Shown: in pieces, positions 32,966-44,490 of the stretch
Position numbering within the stretch: position 1 is the stretch's first letter
Layout of the letters: each line of letters opens with the position of its first letter
Assembly (NCBI GenBank): GCA_009733575.1
Contig: ML769673.1
Location: forward strand, 1 to 64,000
Direction: 5' to 3'
Source of the DNA: Gymnopus androsaceus JB14
Lineage: Eukaryota > Basidiomycota > Agaricomycetes > Agaricales > Omphalotaceae
DNA: 64,000 nt
The notes under the pieces: model-generated
Told to the model about the DNA's origin: nothing
What the model saw: only the letters and a program-made list of their open reading frames with translations
Databases searched by the model: none
Program-made: the position numbers and the translations under genes

Positions 32966-33917
32966 TCAAGAGCCCTCTAATGCCTTCTTAATGATTTTAA
33001 GGATATGGTCCCACAGCTTATCCCGAGCTTCATCATTACCAAAATATCCCTTCTTCCCGATATCTTCATCGTAATTCCCAGTTCTCCATGCATCTGGTGC
33101 CAAAGCTGTGTTGAGTATACCATTCAGAGAGTACTCCCCACACTCCTCTACTGATAGCGCAAGATCAAAGAGGAGATTAAAATGGGAATTCGCAAGTGTA
33201 GCAATCACCCGAACGAAAACCGAGGATGAATCTAATCCAAGTGGCGTCCAAAACCGCCCTAGATACGAGTGAACGAGTGAACCAAAGTTGGGATAGTGGA
33301 AAGCGAATCCCTAAATGATCAAAACGTAAGCGCATTTTCAGTGTAAATAGTACATTGACTCGCATACATCATGAAGTCGCTATAAGTAGCCACAGCGCGC
33401 ATAGCTGTCATGATCGAACATTCCTTCAGTCCCAAGTCATTGACATCGACCTTTCCAGCCGATAACACAGAAAGCACCTTGGCATCCTTATTCTCGCGGC
33501 CTTCTCGCGCTTTTCGACAGTGCTGGGGCGAAGTCATAAGCAAACTCATCGTCATAATAAAACAAAGCCATAGTCCGAGTCCGATTGATCACCTCCTCAG
33601 TATCATCTCTTGTGAGATTCAAAATGCCAGGCGAAAGGATGAGAAAGTCGACTTTGGAGTAACGGCTGAGGGTTTCTTTTGTGGTGATCTGGATGTTCTT
33701 CATGAGCGTAGCGTCGCAGTGAAGAAACTCGTGTTTGGCGAAAAGGTGATGTGGGACAAGGAACTGCGGTGATCTCATCGGTGGCAGCGCGATTACGGCC
33801 AACAAGGATAATGTTGGCGTTACCTTCGGTATGACGAGCGAAAGCCTCAGCAATCCCTCGGCCGATATCGGAAGTCCCACCAACAGCGACCGGAGAAGGA
33901 AGAAGAGAATTTGGCAT
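32966..33917 (-). pseudogene. Short-chain dehydrogenase/reductase, frameshifted
   Basis: The N-terminal Rossmann motif reads VAVGGTSDIGRGIAEAFA, then IILVGRNRAATDEI. After a one-base shift near 33745 the frame reads HEFLHCDATLMKNIQITT and KVDFLILSPGILN. A second shift near 33510 leads to DAKVLSVLSAGKVDVNDLGL and YSDFMM. The last part (33300-32966) reads HYPNFGSLVHSYLG to a lysine-rich end. The order matches an agaricomycete SDR group. The YxxxK catalytic pair is not visible in its usual place. Two shifts in one gene favour a pseudogene. Confidence 0.65.
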
Positions 33918-34214
33918 TCCGAGCTTTGGTAACTGAGATGTCAGGAGCCATTTGAGTGCGAAGGTGAAGCAGACATTTCAATTTTTATATATGGCTACTT
34001 CGAGGATGGGCGGCAAATCATCACGGATGTACGCTGATACAGTCATGCGAATTCGTAAGTACTTACATCCGATTTGCTTCCGAGGCACGATGGCCTGAAG
34101 AAAGGTAGCAAGGGAACGAATGTCAAGTTGAACAACATTAGACTGGGACGTTAGGAAGGAGACCGGCCAGACGATTTCTACTATTAAGGGCTCGAGCTCT
34201 CCGTTGACCCAGTC

Positions 34215-34390
34215 ACTTGAACTATATACTCCCATAGTCTCTTCCGGGACTCCTCATCACCAAATACTGCTTCTTCCAGCATCATTTCAATGCTCGTGAA
34301 TTCTTTAAGCATTTGTTCTCGAAGCGGTGTTGAACAGTCCGTTGAAAAGGTATTCACCAGCGTCTTCTTGTAGAGTCACCGAGATACAAT
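34215..34390 (-). pseudogene. Second SDR C-terminal remnant
   Basis: On the minus strand the translation reads QEDAGEYLFNGLFNTA, then, after lesions, EAVFGDEESRKRLWEYI. It parallels VEECGEYSLNGILNTA and GYFGNDEARDKLWDHI in the adjacent SDR gene, so it is the decayed end of a tandem paralog. Confidence 0.55.
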
Positions 34391-34689
34391 CAATGGACTG
34401 AATCGACTGGTCGAAAAGATGCGAATGAGAGGGGAAGGTGATGTAGAGCCGATGTTGGTGCAAACTACATCTGGATATATCCATCGATCATTAGCAACAG
34501 TGTATATTGGGGTCGACATAGAAGATGCTACATGCCAGAAGAACAAGGGATATCGGGAGGCAATCTGGGGCTAGGCTTTTGAAGATTCCAGTAAACTCTC
34601 CTGCAGCATTAGATCATAGCATGTTGGGATTTCGAGGAAGACATAATTGGCTAGGAAAAAGTCTTATTCAATCCTAGGCCCTCCAGATG

Positions 34690-34829
34690 TACCTTTCCAC
34701 CTCATCCGGTGGTATCATTTTGAAGCGATTGCAAAAAGCACGAGCATTCTGGGCGTGATTTTGCTCCTCAAAGCTTGAAGCTCGTCCTCATTGAAGAAAC
34801 GCCGTGTAGTGACTGGGTTATATGCAGTC
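34690..34829 (+). repeat. Dispersed repeat family R1, copy 2, left part
   Basis: TATCATTTTGAAGCGATTGC and the AAAGCTTGAAGCTCG and TTATATGCAGTC blocks match 44085-44200. The copy is cut at 34829 by the gag-only LTR element and resumes at 37375. Confidence 0.6.
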
Positions 34830-35108
34830 TGTAAGGATTTCGGTCCTTACCCTCACTCCCGTCGACTCCCGTTCACTCCCATATGCATACATGCGTCCTC
34901 TCGCTCCGCATTAGACTCTCGGACCCCGGAGGATTAACCTTTGCACGCATATAGGAAGGTTTTGTCTCATTCCGGATTAACTCATCTTACCTCTCCTTAT
35001 TTTAGCTCCTTACTTTACTACTCAAATAGCCTTGTACTTTACCGTAGAAACTCGTCGAATCAACGCCATTACTGGCCGTTTTCATTCCCTTAAACCCGGT
35101 TCCTAACA
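34830..35108 (+). repeat. TR-GAG left LTR
   Basis: 279 bp, near-identical to 37091-37369. Confidence 0.9.
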
Positions 35109-35228
35109 GTTTGATTCGACCACCCATCAAACTCGGTTGAACTTCACGTTCTCGTAATCCTCTGCTCCTCTTCGCCCTCGCCAATATCTGGCAATCCTTA
35201 CCTCGCTCATCAAGAACGTCCAATAACC

Positions 35229-36455
35229 ATGTCGTCCACCGAATGGTCCAGTATGAATCTTCCAGATCCGTACTCAATAAATACCGGTCTCGGAAACTCC
35301 CAAAACAATGATCCTGAACCAGATCCTGAAGCACCTGTTAATTTCGCAACAATGCAGAAAGGATTTTTCGATCTTAAAGCAATGTTCGACGGTTCAATCA
35401 AGGACCTCGTCAATACACTTGGTGAACAGATCGCCAGTCTCCAAAACTCCAAGCCTCTACCCAATGATCCCGTGCCTCCTCCTCCTCCTCCTCCTGCTCA
35501 GACCGCGCCCCCCGTCGAAAATCCTACTCCTCGAGGCACTCCAAAATTCAAAGAACCAGCCATTTTCAACGGAAAAGCCACCCAGGTCGTAGGATTCCTC
35601 CAGGAAATCCGAGACACACTATACTTGCTCCGAAGTACCTACACCACGGAGAAAGATAAGTGCATTTACCTCGCAACTTACCTTGGAGATGGCACACCCA
35701 AGGAGTGGTACAAATCCGTCCTCATTGCCGATGCGGACTGCATCTATGAGGATGATGAGCTTATCCACAACTTTGATAAATTCACTACTCACTTCAAAAA
35801 GCATTTCGGCAACTCGGATCTTGTTGCTACTGCACACAACAAACTTGACGATCTCCACCAAACTGGATCCGTCGCTACCTATACCTCTCGATTCATGGAA
35901 TGGATCATCCATCTTGACCTCACAGAGGAATCTAAAATCAGGTATTTTTATCGCAACTTAAAATCTGAATTAAAGGACACCCTTGCCTCTCGAACTGATG
36001 CACCCACAAAATTGTTGAAACAATACAGCGATTGGGTAATTAGCATTGACAACCGACGTCACCAACGCGAGATTGAGAAGAAACGCGAGAACGGATCGCG
36101 AAATTTCTCTCATTTTGACAACTCCTATTCGGATCCCACCCCTTCCATTCAGTCCCGAGCCTACTCGGTCCCTGTCTCTACTCCCGCGTCCGTGTTGCCC
36201 AGCTCGCCTTATGTCCCACCTTATGCTCCTGCAACCACCACTGCTACCCCTCCTGATCCTACTGTGGAAACCTCGAATCTTTCCCCTGGTGAGCCAATGG
36301 AAATTGATGCTCTCCGGGCAAAACCACGAGGTCCTTTAACTCAGGAAGAGAAGGATCGACGCCGTGCCCTGGGACTCTGCAATTATTGCGGAGGTCCTAA
36401 TCACTTTGCGTCAGACTGTCCTAACAAGAAGAAATCCGCTCCGAACAGCTTTTGA
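35229..36455 (+). CDS. Gypsy-type Gag polyprotein
   Basis: An intact 408-residue ORF. A short coiled region (residues about 40-75) is followed by a polyproline run and the retrotransposon Gag core (GTPKFKEPAIFNGKATQVVG, YLGDGTPKEWYKSVL, DDLHQTGSVATYTSRF). A serine/proline linker leads to the single CCHC zinc knuckle CNYCGGPNHFASDCP near the C-terminus. It should form the particle that packages element RNA. It ends at TGA with no protease, RT or integrase behind it, either in frame or shifted. Confidence 0.9.
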   Translation: MSSTEWSSMNLPDPYSINTGLGNSQNNDPEPDPEAPVNFATMQKGFFDLKAMFDGSIKDLVNTLGEQIASLQNSKPLPNDPVPPPPPPPAQTAPPVENPTPRGTPKFKEPAIFNGKATQVVGFLQEIRDTLYLLRSTYTTEKDKCIYLATYLGDGTPKEWYKSVLIADADCIYEDDELIHNFDKFTTHFKKHFGNSDLVATAHNKLDDLHQTGSVATYTSRFMEWIIHLDLTEESKIRYFYRNLKSELKDTLASRTDAPTKLLKQYSDWVISIDNRRHQREIEKKRENGSRNFSHFDNSYSDPTPSIQSRAYSVPVSTPASVLPSSPYVPPYAPATTTATPPDPTVETSNLSPGEPMEIDALRAKPRGPLTQEEKDRRRALGLCNYCGGPNHFASDCPNKKKSAPNSF

Positions 36456-37090
36456 AGCTTTCAAAACATTCTTCCAGGTATTTTTCACGGTTTACTGGCC
36501 TCGTATCTCGGACTCTAGCCCACTTTCCCAATGCAATTTTTATCCGTGCACTTTTAGTACTTCATCCTCGAACCTCTGTCCATCGAATCCCTTGACTTTC
36601 CCATTGATTTCCACGCTGTCGCTGAACGCGACATTTTTATGTCTTGGTTTCACGATTCACGCATCGATTGATTAACCAAATGTTAATATTTGATTGCGCG
36701 TGTTACTTCCCAAGGTACCTGCAACGGTCCCTAGTCCGACGCATCGTAACCTGCCCCCACCCGAGTGAAAGAGGCCTTAGTCTCATCAACTCATTGTCCC
36801 GTCCTTGCCCATTTTAAATCTTTTACTCTCGACTTCTTGCTTTGCCTGCGTTCCTGGTTCAATCCGAGCGCCACTGCTCCATGTACCTTTTTAGGAACTT
36901 CTCGTACCCAGTCTCCGTACCCCGACCTTCGATCCGCGGCCGTGTGCCTCCTGCCATAATCATGACTCCCTAGTTGGCTTCTTCCATCCTATCACCCTAC
37001 TCCATTCTGCATTGAAACTTTGCCTTTGATAGCCTCGATTTTACCTCTTTCATTTTCGATAAAATTTCGTCTTATTAGAAGGGAGGATAA

Positions 37091-37369
37091 TGTAAGGATT
37101 TCGGTCCTTACCCTCACTCCCGTCGACTCCCGTTCACTCCCATATGCATACATGCGTCCTCTCGCTCCGCATTAGACTCTCGGACCCCGGAGGATTAACC
37201 TTTGCACGCATATAGGAAGGTTTTGTCTCATTCCGGATTAACTCATCTTACCTCTCCTTATTTTAGCTCCTTACTTTACTACTCAAATAGCCTTGTACTT
37301 TACCGTAGAAACTCGTCGAATCAACGCCGTTACTGGCCGTTTTCATTCCCTTAAACCCGGTTCCTAACA
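37091..37369 (+). repeat. TR-GAG right LTR
   Basis: 279 bp, near-identical to 34830-35108. It is followed by the CAGTC target duplication. Confidence 0.9.
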
Positions 37370-37374
37370 CAGTC

Positions 37375-37870
37375 GAATATTTCTTCTGCAAGAATAAGAC
37401 CATCGACTAAAACTCAAGTCACTTGCACAGCATCGGAAGTCACAGATACAAACATAGTGCCCAAGATGCTTTATTTCTGCTTGTGAGAAGCTGGTTTTAA
37501 GTTTAGATGAAGAAATTCGTTCAAAGTAGTCCGAGGAAAGAGTCAATGATGACCACAGCGACGCTTTGATCGAAGAGCGACTAATCATTTTGGGACTCTT
37601 TCCGAACGCCCATGGTCGTTTGGCCGCTCGCTGTCTGTTTCGTGTGGAATGCTCGAAGAAAAAAGTACTTTTTCAAGGACAATGTACTCGCGTTGTACTC
37701 GCGTTTTGAGGCCTTGCTCCGTAAGGTAGGGATCGTAGCATCGATTGCGCTGGGGCAAAGATGACAGGCATGTTGCCGCCCAGCCTGACTCACTGCAATG
37801 TAGTTTCGACAAGTTAATCTCGCAAGATAGGAAAAAATGAGTTAATTTCCAGTGGATTGAATTGGACAAG
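37375..37870 (+). repeat. Dispersed repeat family R1, copy 2, right part
   Basis: GCAAGAATAAGACCA, GTCCGAGGAAAGAG and ACTAATCATTTTGGGACTCT match 44205-44440, completing the copy interrupted at 34829. ATCGATTGCGCTGGGGC begins the next unit at about 37741. Confidence 0.55.
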
Positions 37871-39380
37871 CCTGTGAAACAAATTTACTCTGATACTCTG
37901 GTCACAGTCTGCGTATGTTGTAGACTATAATGTCTTGTTTAACCGAACACTGCAAGAATACACTTTCGTCCTATCTACATCGCTACTGTCTTTCCCAGAG
38001 AATCTATTCCACTCGAATGTTGCTAAAGCCAGAGAAGATCACCTTCTTGTTGGTCTGGATATAAACCCCAGCCCGAGTCGAGTCGTTTAAGTTCTTGAAT
38101 GCGACCAGCTCCCAACTACTGCGGCTCCAGCTACTTGTCCCGCCGTTTGCCGCAAGCTTAAACCACGAATCATCGGCTTCTTCGTGGCTGTATTTCGATA
38201 CAAAGCAGTAGATGTCGTTGGGAGACAGGTTTTGAACAATGATGGAGGACATCTACAGAGGGAGAAAATTAATATTAAAAAGAAACTGTTGAATCATAGA
38301 TGGACGTACATCTGTTTGATATATTGCACCGGGGATGGAAAATCGCGATGATGGGGATGTACTGTACTATATATGAAAAATGTCAGTGGAAGGCTTGAGG
38401 GAGGAGCTTTTTGGATGCATACAAGATTGGTACAAGACAAGAGGGAAACTAAACCTATCTATCTTCACCTCGAAAGTGCTCCTTCTTATAGCGCAGGAAT
38501 CAAGTTGATCACCGAAATCGGTGGAGCTTAATTAATACATAGTAAGGGCCATTCTGAGGTCAGCCAGTCGCGGTAGAATTAAATTCACCCCTCCACCGAT
38601 GAAGAAGGCAGGTGAAACAGAGTTTCTTGGCCTCCGGCGAGTTCCAATCCCCATTCTCATTATAAACGTACATCCTCTCGGTCCAAAGGCATGGTCTCTT
38701 GGCATCCAAGAGGTTACAATCCCCCATGAGTATACATCCAGGTCATGGAACACGGAATCGACAATCGGAAATCTTTGCCTCGACTCACAACTTAAGTTCT
38801 GTATATGGTATCACGGTCTCTCTGCATTCAGTGCCACTTAGAAGAAGGTCACAGCCAGACTGAGCTCCGTCCAGCCAGTTGACGAAAGTCTTGGTGCGCC
38901 ATTCAATTTCAAGCTCCTACGATGTTTGAAGAGAGCATGAATGAAGAAGCTTCCTCAGCTCACCAAATTTTCCGCCGCTGGCTTCTCATCACTGAACTAA
39001 TCGGAAACCGGCGCAATCACCATTCTCATTATGGTTAATCCTCTCAATCCAGAGTCTCTTGGTCTCCAAGCTCCAATCTCCATGAACATACATGATACAT
39101 CCTATCAGTTCAAATCTAATGAGTCTCTTCAAGATGTATTAAACCAATATTGTCAAGATTAGTTTCTATGATGTGAGGACAGCATCGCCGTATCAAGGGA
39201 GATGTATTTAATTCGAATAACTTTACCTCAACCTTTAATGTGTGGACGATTTGGTTAGGTCTACGCTCCTCGGGCTGAGCATTTATGTACTTGATTCCAT
39301 AACCCCTAATAGATGTGCATTGTGCTAAGAGTGTACTAGACGTATGTACCAAGAGCTCCAAGAGCCTAGACATAATATTA
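37584..39380. repeat. Segmental duplication S, copy 1
   Basis: This segment recurs as an inverted copy (about 40425-41669) and a direct partial copy (41670-43020). Identity is very high by eye in the gene-bearing part, with scattered small indels. It includes the 82-residue ORF and two diverged internal repeats that each translate to xFxMRMGI-like stretches. Confidence 0.75.
38004..38252 (-). CDS. 82-residue conserved basidiomycete protein, copy 1
   Basis: The protein starts MSSIIVQNLSPNDIYCFVSK and ends FSGFSNIRVE. It has an alternating beta-rich pattern with conserved-looking tryptophans (DSWFKL, SSWSRSSWELVAF). Its size and the N-terminal VQNLSP plus central WELVAF resemble small proteins common in mushroom genomes with no known function. 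The identical translation in three copies, two with the same flanks, supports a real ORF, although very recent duplication alone could also preserve it. No signal peptide or membrane segment is present. Confidence 0.6.
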   Translation of the reverse strand: MSSIIVQNLSPNDIYCFVSKYSHEEADDSWFKLAANGGTSSWSRSSWELVAFKNLNDSTRAGVYIQTNKKVIFSGFSNIRVE

Positions 39381-39385
39381 TGCAT

Positions 39386-40424
39386 CGGGAAGCTCCCACC
39401 AAGACTTTTCGTGGTATCCCGAATGGTATCCCGAATTTATCCCAAATGCATTTCAACTTTCATTCAAACCTCAATTGAAGAGCTTCCGCAGATCTGGTGG
39501 ATCAAGATTTTGGTCAGAGAGCATCAGATTTGAGCTCCTTGGGCCACCGGTAATCTAATTATCCGCCTACTAAAAACGCCGCTGTTTGCTTCTTAGCTAA
39601 GTACAGTCTCAGTATAACAACAGTGAACGACTTTAATGGATTTGGCCAAGAATCTGCTTGATTGCTGTTGAACTTCCACCATCTCACTGGCACCCGCCGA
39701 CAGCGAACTCGATGTTGTTTTCTGAACAAATTAGGCAAGGCAAAGACTGCACTAGTACCATCACAGTACCTCTCTAGAATGCTATGTTGTGCACAGCGAG
39801 TTGTCGCGGTTCGGTGCACGAACCTTGAGCATCGGGGCTCAGCGTGTTCACTGTTTCAGCAATTTCACTAACCCGAATCTCTCACTGCTTGGTCTGGACT
39901 CGCCAGAGCCATATATTCCTCTGGGGTGTAAATTGGGCTCATACTGGGTATATTATAAAATATTTTCAGCTATATAACCACTTGGACCGGGAGTTCGATT
40001 TCGGACTTGGACTTGGAGTTCGACTCCCGGGATCCCAGGTAACCTTGGTTTGGTGCAAGGTTCGAACCTCGGAGCCTAAGAAACAATTCTGCCTCCAGAG
40101 AATCTGTTTTATTCTGATTTTTTAATTCCTAAATGACTTGCTGCAAGTACAATATTACTCTAGACCAATTCTTACCAGTGCCTAGCACCTCCTCAATTTC
40201 CATATTTGGAGCATAAGCGCCCGGTCGAGTCATATGAGAGAGGTACTTACATTGACAGGCTTTCCGACAAGCATAGAATTCCACTTCTTGCCAATTTTTC
40301 TTTCAGGTAGTACGTTATAAGGTATCGCCTTCTCTTTCCATTGACAATTTTTCTCGCTTCCCTTCAATACCAACCAGCCTCCGGGCTAATATGGGAAGGT
40401 GCAAACAAGCTTGAACAAAGCTCA
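39386..40424. other. Spacer between inverted duplication copies
   Basis: No gene is supported. A small inverted repeat GGGAGTTCGA / TCGACTCCC lies at about 39990-40030. Confidence 0.4.
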
Positions 40425-41669
40425 TGTACCATATCAATACCATATACATCTTAGTGCAGGAGACTTGTGACTCGATTCGAGGGAAAGATTTCCGATTGTC
40501 GATTCCGTGTTCCATGACCTGGATGTATACTCATGGGGGATTGTAACCTCTTGGATGCCAAGAGACCATGACTTTGGACCGAGAGGATGTACGTTTATAA
40601 TGAGAATGGGGATTGGAACTCGCCGGAGGCCAAGAAACTCTGTTTCACCTGCCTTCTTCATCGGTGGAGGGGTGAATTTAATTCTACCGGGACTGACCCC
40701 AGAATGGCCCTTACTATGTATTAATAAAATCCACCGATTTCGGTGATCAACTTGATTCCTGCGCTATAAGAAGGAGCACTTTCGAGGTGAAGATAGATAG
40801 GTTTAGTTTCCCTCTTGTCTTGTACCAATCTTGTATGCATCCAAAAAGCTCCTCCCTCAAGCCTTCCACTGACATTTTTCATATATAGTACAGTACATCC
40901 CCATCATCGCGATTTTCCATCCCCGGTGCAATATATCAAACAGATGTACGTCCATCTATGATTCAACAGTTTCTTTTTAATATTAATTTTCTCCCTCTGT
41001 AGATGTCCTCCATCATTGTTCAAAACCTGTCTCCCAACGACATCTACTGCTTTGTATCGAAATACAGCCACGAAGAAGCCGATGATTCGTGGTTTAAGCT
41101 TGCGGCAAACGGCGGGACAAGTAGCTGGAGCCGCAGTAGTTGGGAGCTGGTCGCATTCAAGAACTTAAACGACTCGACTCGGGCTGGGGTTTATATCCAG
41201 ACCAACAAGAAGGTGATCTTCTCTGGCTTTAGCAACATTCGAGTGGAATAGATTCTCTGGGAAAGACAGTAGCGATGTAGATAGGACGAAAGTGTATTCT
41301 TGCAGTGTTCGGTTAAACAAGACATTATAGTCTACAACATACGCAGACTGTGACCAGAGTATCAGAGTAAATTTGTTTCACAGGCTTGTCCAATTCAATC
41401 CACTGGAAATTAACTCATTTTTTCCTATCTTGCGAGATTAACTTGTCGAAACTACATTGCAGTGAGTCAGGCTGGGCGGCAACATGCTGTCATCTTTGCC
41501 CCAGCGCAATCGATGCTACGATCCCTACCTTACGGAGCAAGGCCTCAAAACGCGAGTACAACGCGAGTACATTGTCCTTGAAAAAGTACTTTTTTCTTCG
41601 AGCATTCCACACGAAACAGACGGCGAGCGGCCAAACGACCATGGGCGTTCGGAAAGAGTCCCAAAATGA
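40425..41669. repeat. Segmental duplication S, copy 2 (inverted)
   Basis: Reverse complement of about 37584-38830. Its right end abuts copy 3 at about 41669/41670, making a large palindrome-like junction whose arms carry copies 2 and 3 of the small gene about 430 bp apart. Confidence 0.75.
41003..41251 (+). CDS. 82-residue conserved basidiomycete protein, copy 2
   Basis: Its translation is identical to that of 38252-38004 but it lies on the opposite strand, with the same flanking sequence. It faces copy 3 tail to tail across the palindrome centre. Confidence 0.6.
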   Translation: MSSIIVQNLSPNDIYCFVSKYSHEEADDSWFKLAANGGTSSWSRSSWELVAFKNLNDSTRAGVYIQTNKKVIFSGFSNIRVE

Positions 41670-43020
41670 TCCCAGAGAATCTATTCCACTCGAATGTTGC
41701 TAAAGCCAGAGAAGATCACCTTCTTGTTGGTCTGGATATAAACCCCAGCCCGAGTCGAGTCGTTTAAGTTCTTGAATGCGACCAGCTCCCAACTACTGCG
41801 GCTCCAGCTACTTGTCCCGCCGTTTGCCGCAAGCTTAAACCACGAATCATCGGCTTCTTCGTGGCTGTATTTCGATACAAAGCAGTAGATGTCGTTGGGA
41901 GACAGGTTTTGAACAATGATGGAGGACATCTACAGAGGGAGAAAAATTAAAAAGAAACTGTTGAATCATAGATGGACGTACATCTGTTTGATATATTGCA
42001 CCGGGGATGGAAAATCGCGATGATGGGGTGTACTGTACTATATATGAAAAATGTCAGTGAAAGGCTTGAGGGAGGAGCGCGTTGGATGCATACAAGATTG
42101 GTACAAGACAAGAGGGAAACTAAACCTATCTATCTTCACCTCGAAAGTGCTCCTTCTTATAGCGCAGGAATCAAGTTGATCACCGACATCGGTGGAACTA
42201 ATTAATACATAGTAAGGGCCATTCTGAGGTCAGCATCCGGTAGAATTAAATTCACCCCTCCACCGATGAAGAAGGCAGGTGAAACAGAGTTTCTTGGCCT
42301 CCGGCGAGTTCCAATCCCCATTCTCATTATAAACGTACATCCTCTCGGTCCAAAGTCATGGTCTCTTGGCATCCAAGAGGTTACAATCCCCCATGAGTAT
42401 ACATCCAGGTCATGGAACACGGAATCGACAATCGGAAATCTTTGCCTCGACTCACAAGTCCAGTTCTGTATATGGTATCACGGTCTCTCTGCATTCAGTG
42501 CCACTTAGAAGAAGGTCACAGCCAGACTGAGCTCCGTCCAGCCAGTTGACGAAAGTCTTGGTGCGCCACTTAATTTCAAGCTCCTACGATGTTGAAGAGA
42601 GCATGAATGGAGAAGCTTCCTCAGCTTTTCCGCCGTTGGCTTCTCATCACTGAACCAATTGGAAACCGGCGCAATCCCCATTCTCATTATGGTTACTCCT
42701 CTCAATCCAGAGTCTCTTGGCTCCAAGCTCCAATCTCCATGAACATACATGATACATCCTACCAGTTCAAATCTAATGAGTCTCTTCAAGATGTATTAAA
42801 CCAATATTGTCAAGATTAGTTTCTATGATGTGAGGACACATCGCCGTATCAAGGGAGATGTATTTAATTTGAATAACTTTACCTCAACCTTTAATGTGTG
42901 ACGATTTGGTTAGGGTCTACGCTCCTCGGGGCTGAGCATTTATGTACTTGATTCCATTAACCCCTAATAGATGTGCATTGTGCTAAGAGTGTACTAGACG
43001 TATGTACCAAGAGGCTCCCA
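41670..43020. repeat. Segmental duplication S, copy 3
   Basis: Direct copy of about 37996-39380 with several small deletions (for example GATCAGCATCCGG at 42230 is shorter than its counterpart). A further partial copy follows at 43025-43140, matching 41270-41380. Confidence 0.75.
41681..41929 (-). CDS. 82-residue conserved basidiomycete protein, copy 3
   Basis: Translation identical to copies 1 and 2, same strand as copy 1. Its neighbours match copy 1 apart from small indels, one of them in the upstream A-rich tract. Confidence 0.6.
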   Translation of the reverse strand: MSSIIVQNLSPNDIYCFVSKYSHEEADDSWFKLAANGGTSSWSRSSWELVAFKNLNDSTRAGVYIQTNKKVIFSGFSNIRVE

Positions 43021-43139
43021 AGAGAAGACAGTAGCGGTGTAGATAGGACGAAGGTGTATTCTTGCAGTGTTCGGTTACACAAGACATTATAGTCTACAGC
43101 ATACGCAGAGTGTGACCAGAGTAAATTTGTTTCACAGAC

Positions 43140-43830
43140 AGGTGCATCGGACTCTACTGGCGGTGGTGTCGTATGAGGACGACGAGCGGCCGCTGCAGAC
43201 ACAGATGGCTAGGGGAAAGTCTTTCCTTTCCTTCCCCGCATCCTCCCTCTGCCTACCTCACCTAACTCTCCCACCACCCGCCTCAGTTCTCAACGATAGC
43301 TGGCACAACCTCCGCAACAATAGGAGCTTAGCCAAAAGCTATGGTGCTGCGGAAGACAGTGATTACGATGACGCTAATTGTGGCTCTTCGCCAGTATCAA
43401 CTCCAGCATCAGGGCGAGGAGGGAGCCACGTTATCCATAGTAAAGAACCAGACCTTGCCTCGCACTGAACCTTCGAATATAGAAAAAACCATAGCTGATT
43501 ATAGGCATTACCGAGTCTAAAAAGAAGTTGCGCTCGAAAAAGCCCTAATACGACTAACAGTCTGATGAAAAGAGGAGAAGGAGGAAACGTACGGAGAGGG
43601 TAGGCGTAATGGTAACAGAGACAGAAGGGCTCTTATGGCTGGGTTGGTGGAAGTTGGGGGTGCAGTAGTCTTCTTTTTCCCGTGAAGAGGATCCGATGCC
43701 TAGAGAAACAACAAAGTCTGAAGATCTGGAATGTGAGTATAGTGTAAATATAATTGCACAGAAGAAAAGATATAGATATTCCTTTTCACGGACAACAGCG
43801 CTAGCCAGATCAAGGCATTTCTCCTAGAGA
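43140..43830. other. Unresolved sequence, possible gene remnant
   Basis: A plus-strand frame at 43207-43468 (MARGKSFLSFPAS..., low-complexity serine/proline) looks protein-like, but nothing before or after it can be joined. I cannot name it. Confidence 0.25.
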
Positions 43831-44490
43831 GGTAGATATTATCGATTGCAATGGAAAAAAGTTGACCCAGCCTAAGTTCCAAGTCTTTTGTAAAAACGTT
43901 AATAAAGCGCCAGCTAAGGACCTCATGCCCTTGTTTGTCGTGCTACTTGGTTTTGGAGGATAACCGACGGAGGCACTCGAAATCAATATAATGATCGAGT
44001 TCAACAAACCCATTCTACTCTGCTTGTTGTCTGATACTTACCCTATACGTTACTCAGGGCACAGATGATGTGTCTTCGTCGTAGCCATATCATTTTGAAG
44101 CAGGGGCATTCTGGGCGGGGATTATCTGCTCCTTCAAAGCTTGAAGCTCGGATTATTTGAAGAAGCATTGTGTAGTGAGTGGATTATATGCAGTCGGATT
44201 CCTTCAAGCAAGAATAAGACCAGGGTTATTAGAATGGATCATCGGAAACATACATCAAGAGTCAATTGGTGATTTACAGCAAATTATTGGTCAGAGGTCA
44301 CAATACAAAGATAATGTCCAAGGTGCTTCACTCCAGCTGATTTAGATGAAGAAATCAAATACGAATGATGGTAGTCCGAGGAAAAGAGCAGCGTTTTGAC
44401 TGTCGCTCGAAACGATGACTAATCATTTTGCGACTCTTCCCGAACGCCCATCGTCATTTGGCCGTCCGCGGTCCGTTTCATATGAAATGC
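43830..44490 (+). repeat. Dispersed repeat family R1, copy 3
   Basis: ATCGATTGCAATGG, CAACAAACCCATTCTA, ACCCTATACGTTACTC and TATCATTTTGAAGC appear in the same order as in copies 1, 2 and 4. Confidence 0.55.

Larger units (their letters stand above)
34830..37369 (+). mobile_element. Gag-only LTR retrotransposon (TR-GAG type)
   Basis: 279 bp LTRs (34830-35108 and 37091-37369) begin TGTAAGGATTTCGG and end TTCCTAACA. I see one difference between them (CGCCATTACTGG versus CGCCGTTACTGG). An exact CAGTC target duplication flanks the element (34825-34829 and 37370-37374). A purine-rich GAAGGGAGGATAA precedes the right LTR. The only ORF is gag, and the 630 bases after it are noncoding. The insertion is recent and must have used enzymes from another element. 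Confidence 0.9.

Noticed and set aside
38532..38753. Second small protein repeated with the 82-residue gene (MFHDLDVYSWGIVTSW...)
   Set aside because: Both strands are open and the reading frame varies at the ends between copies; internal diverged repeats explain the similarity.
39990..40035. tRNA gene (GGGAGTTCGA...TCGACTCCC)
   Set aside because: It has a T-arm-like sequence but no acceptor, D-arm or anticodon stem at the right spacing.
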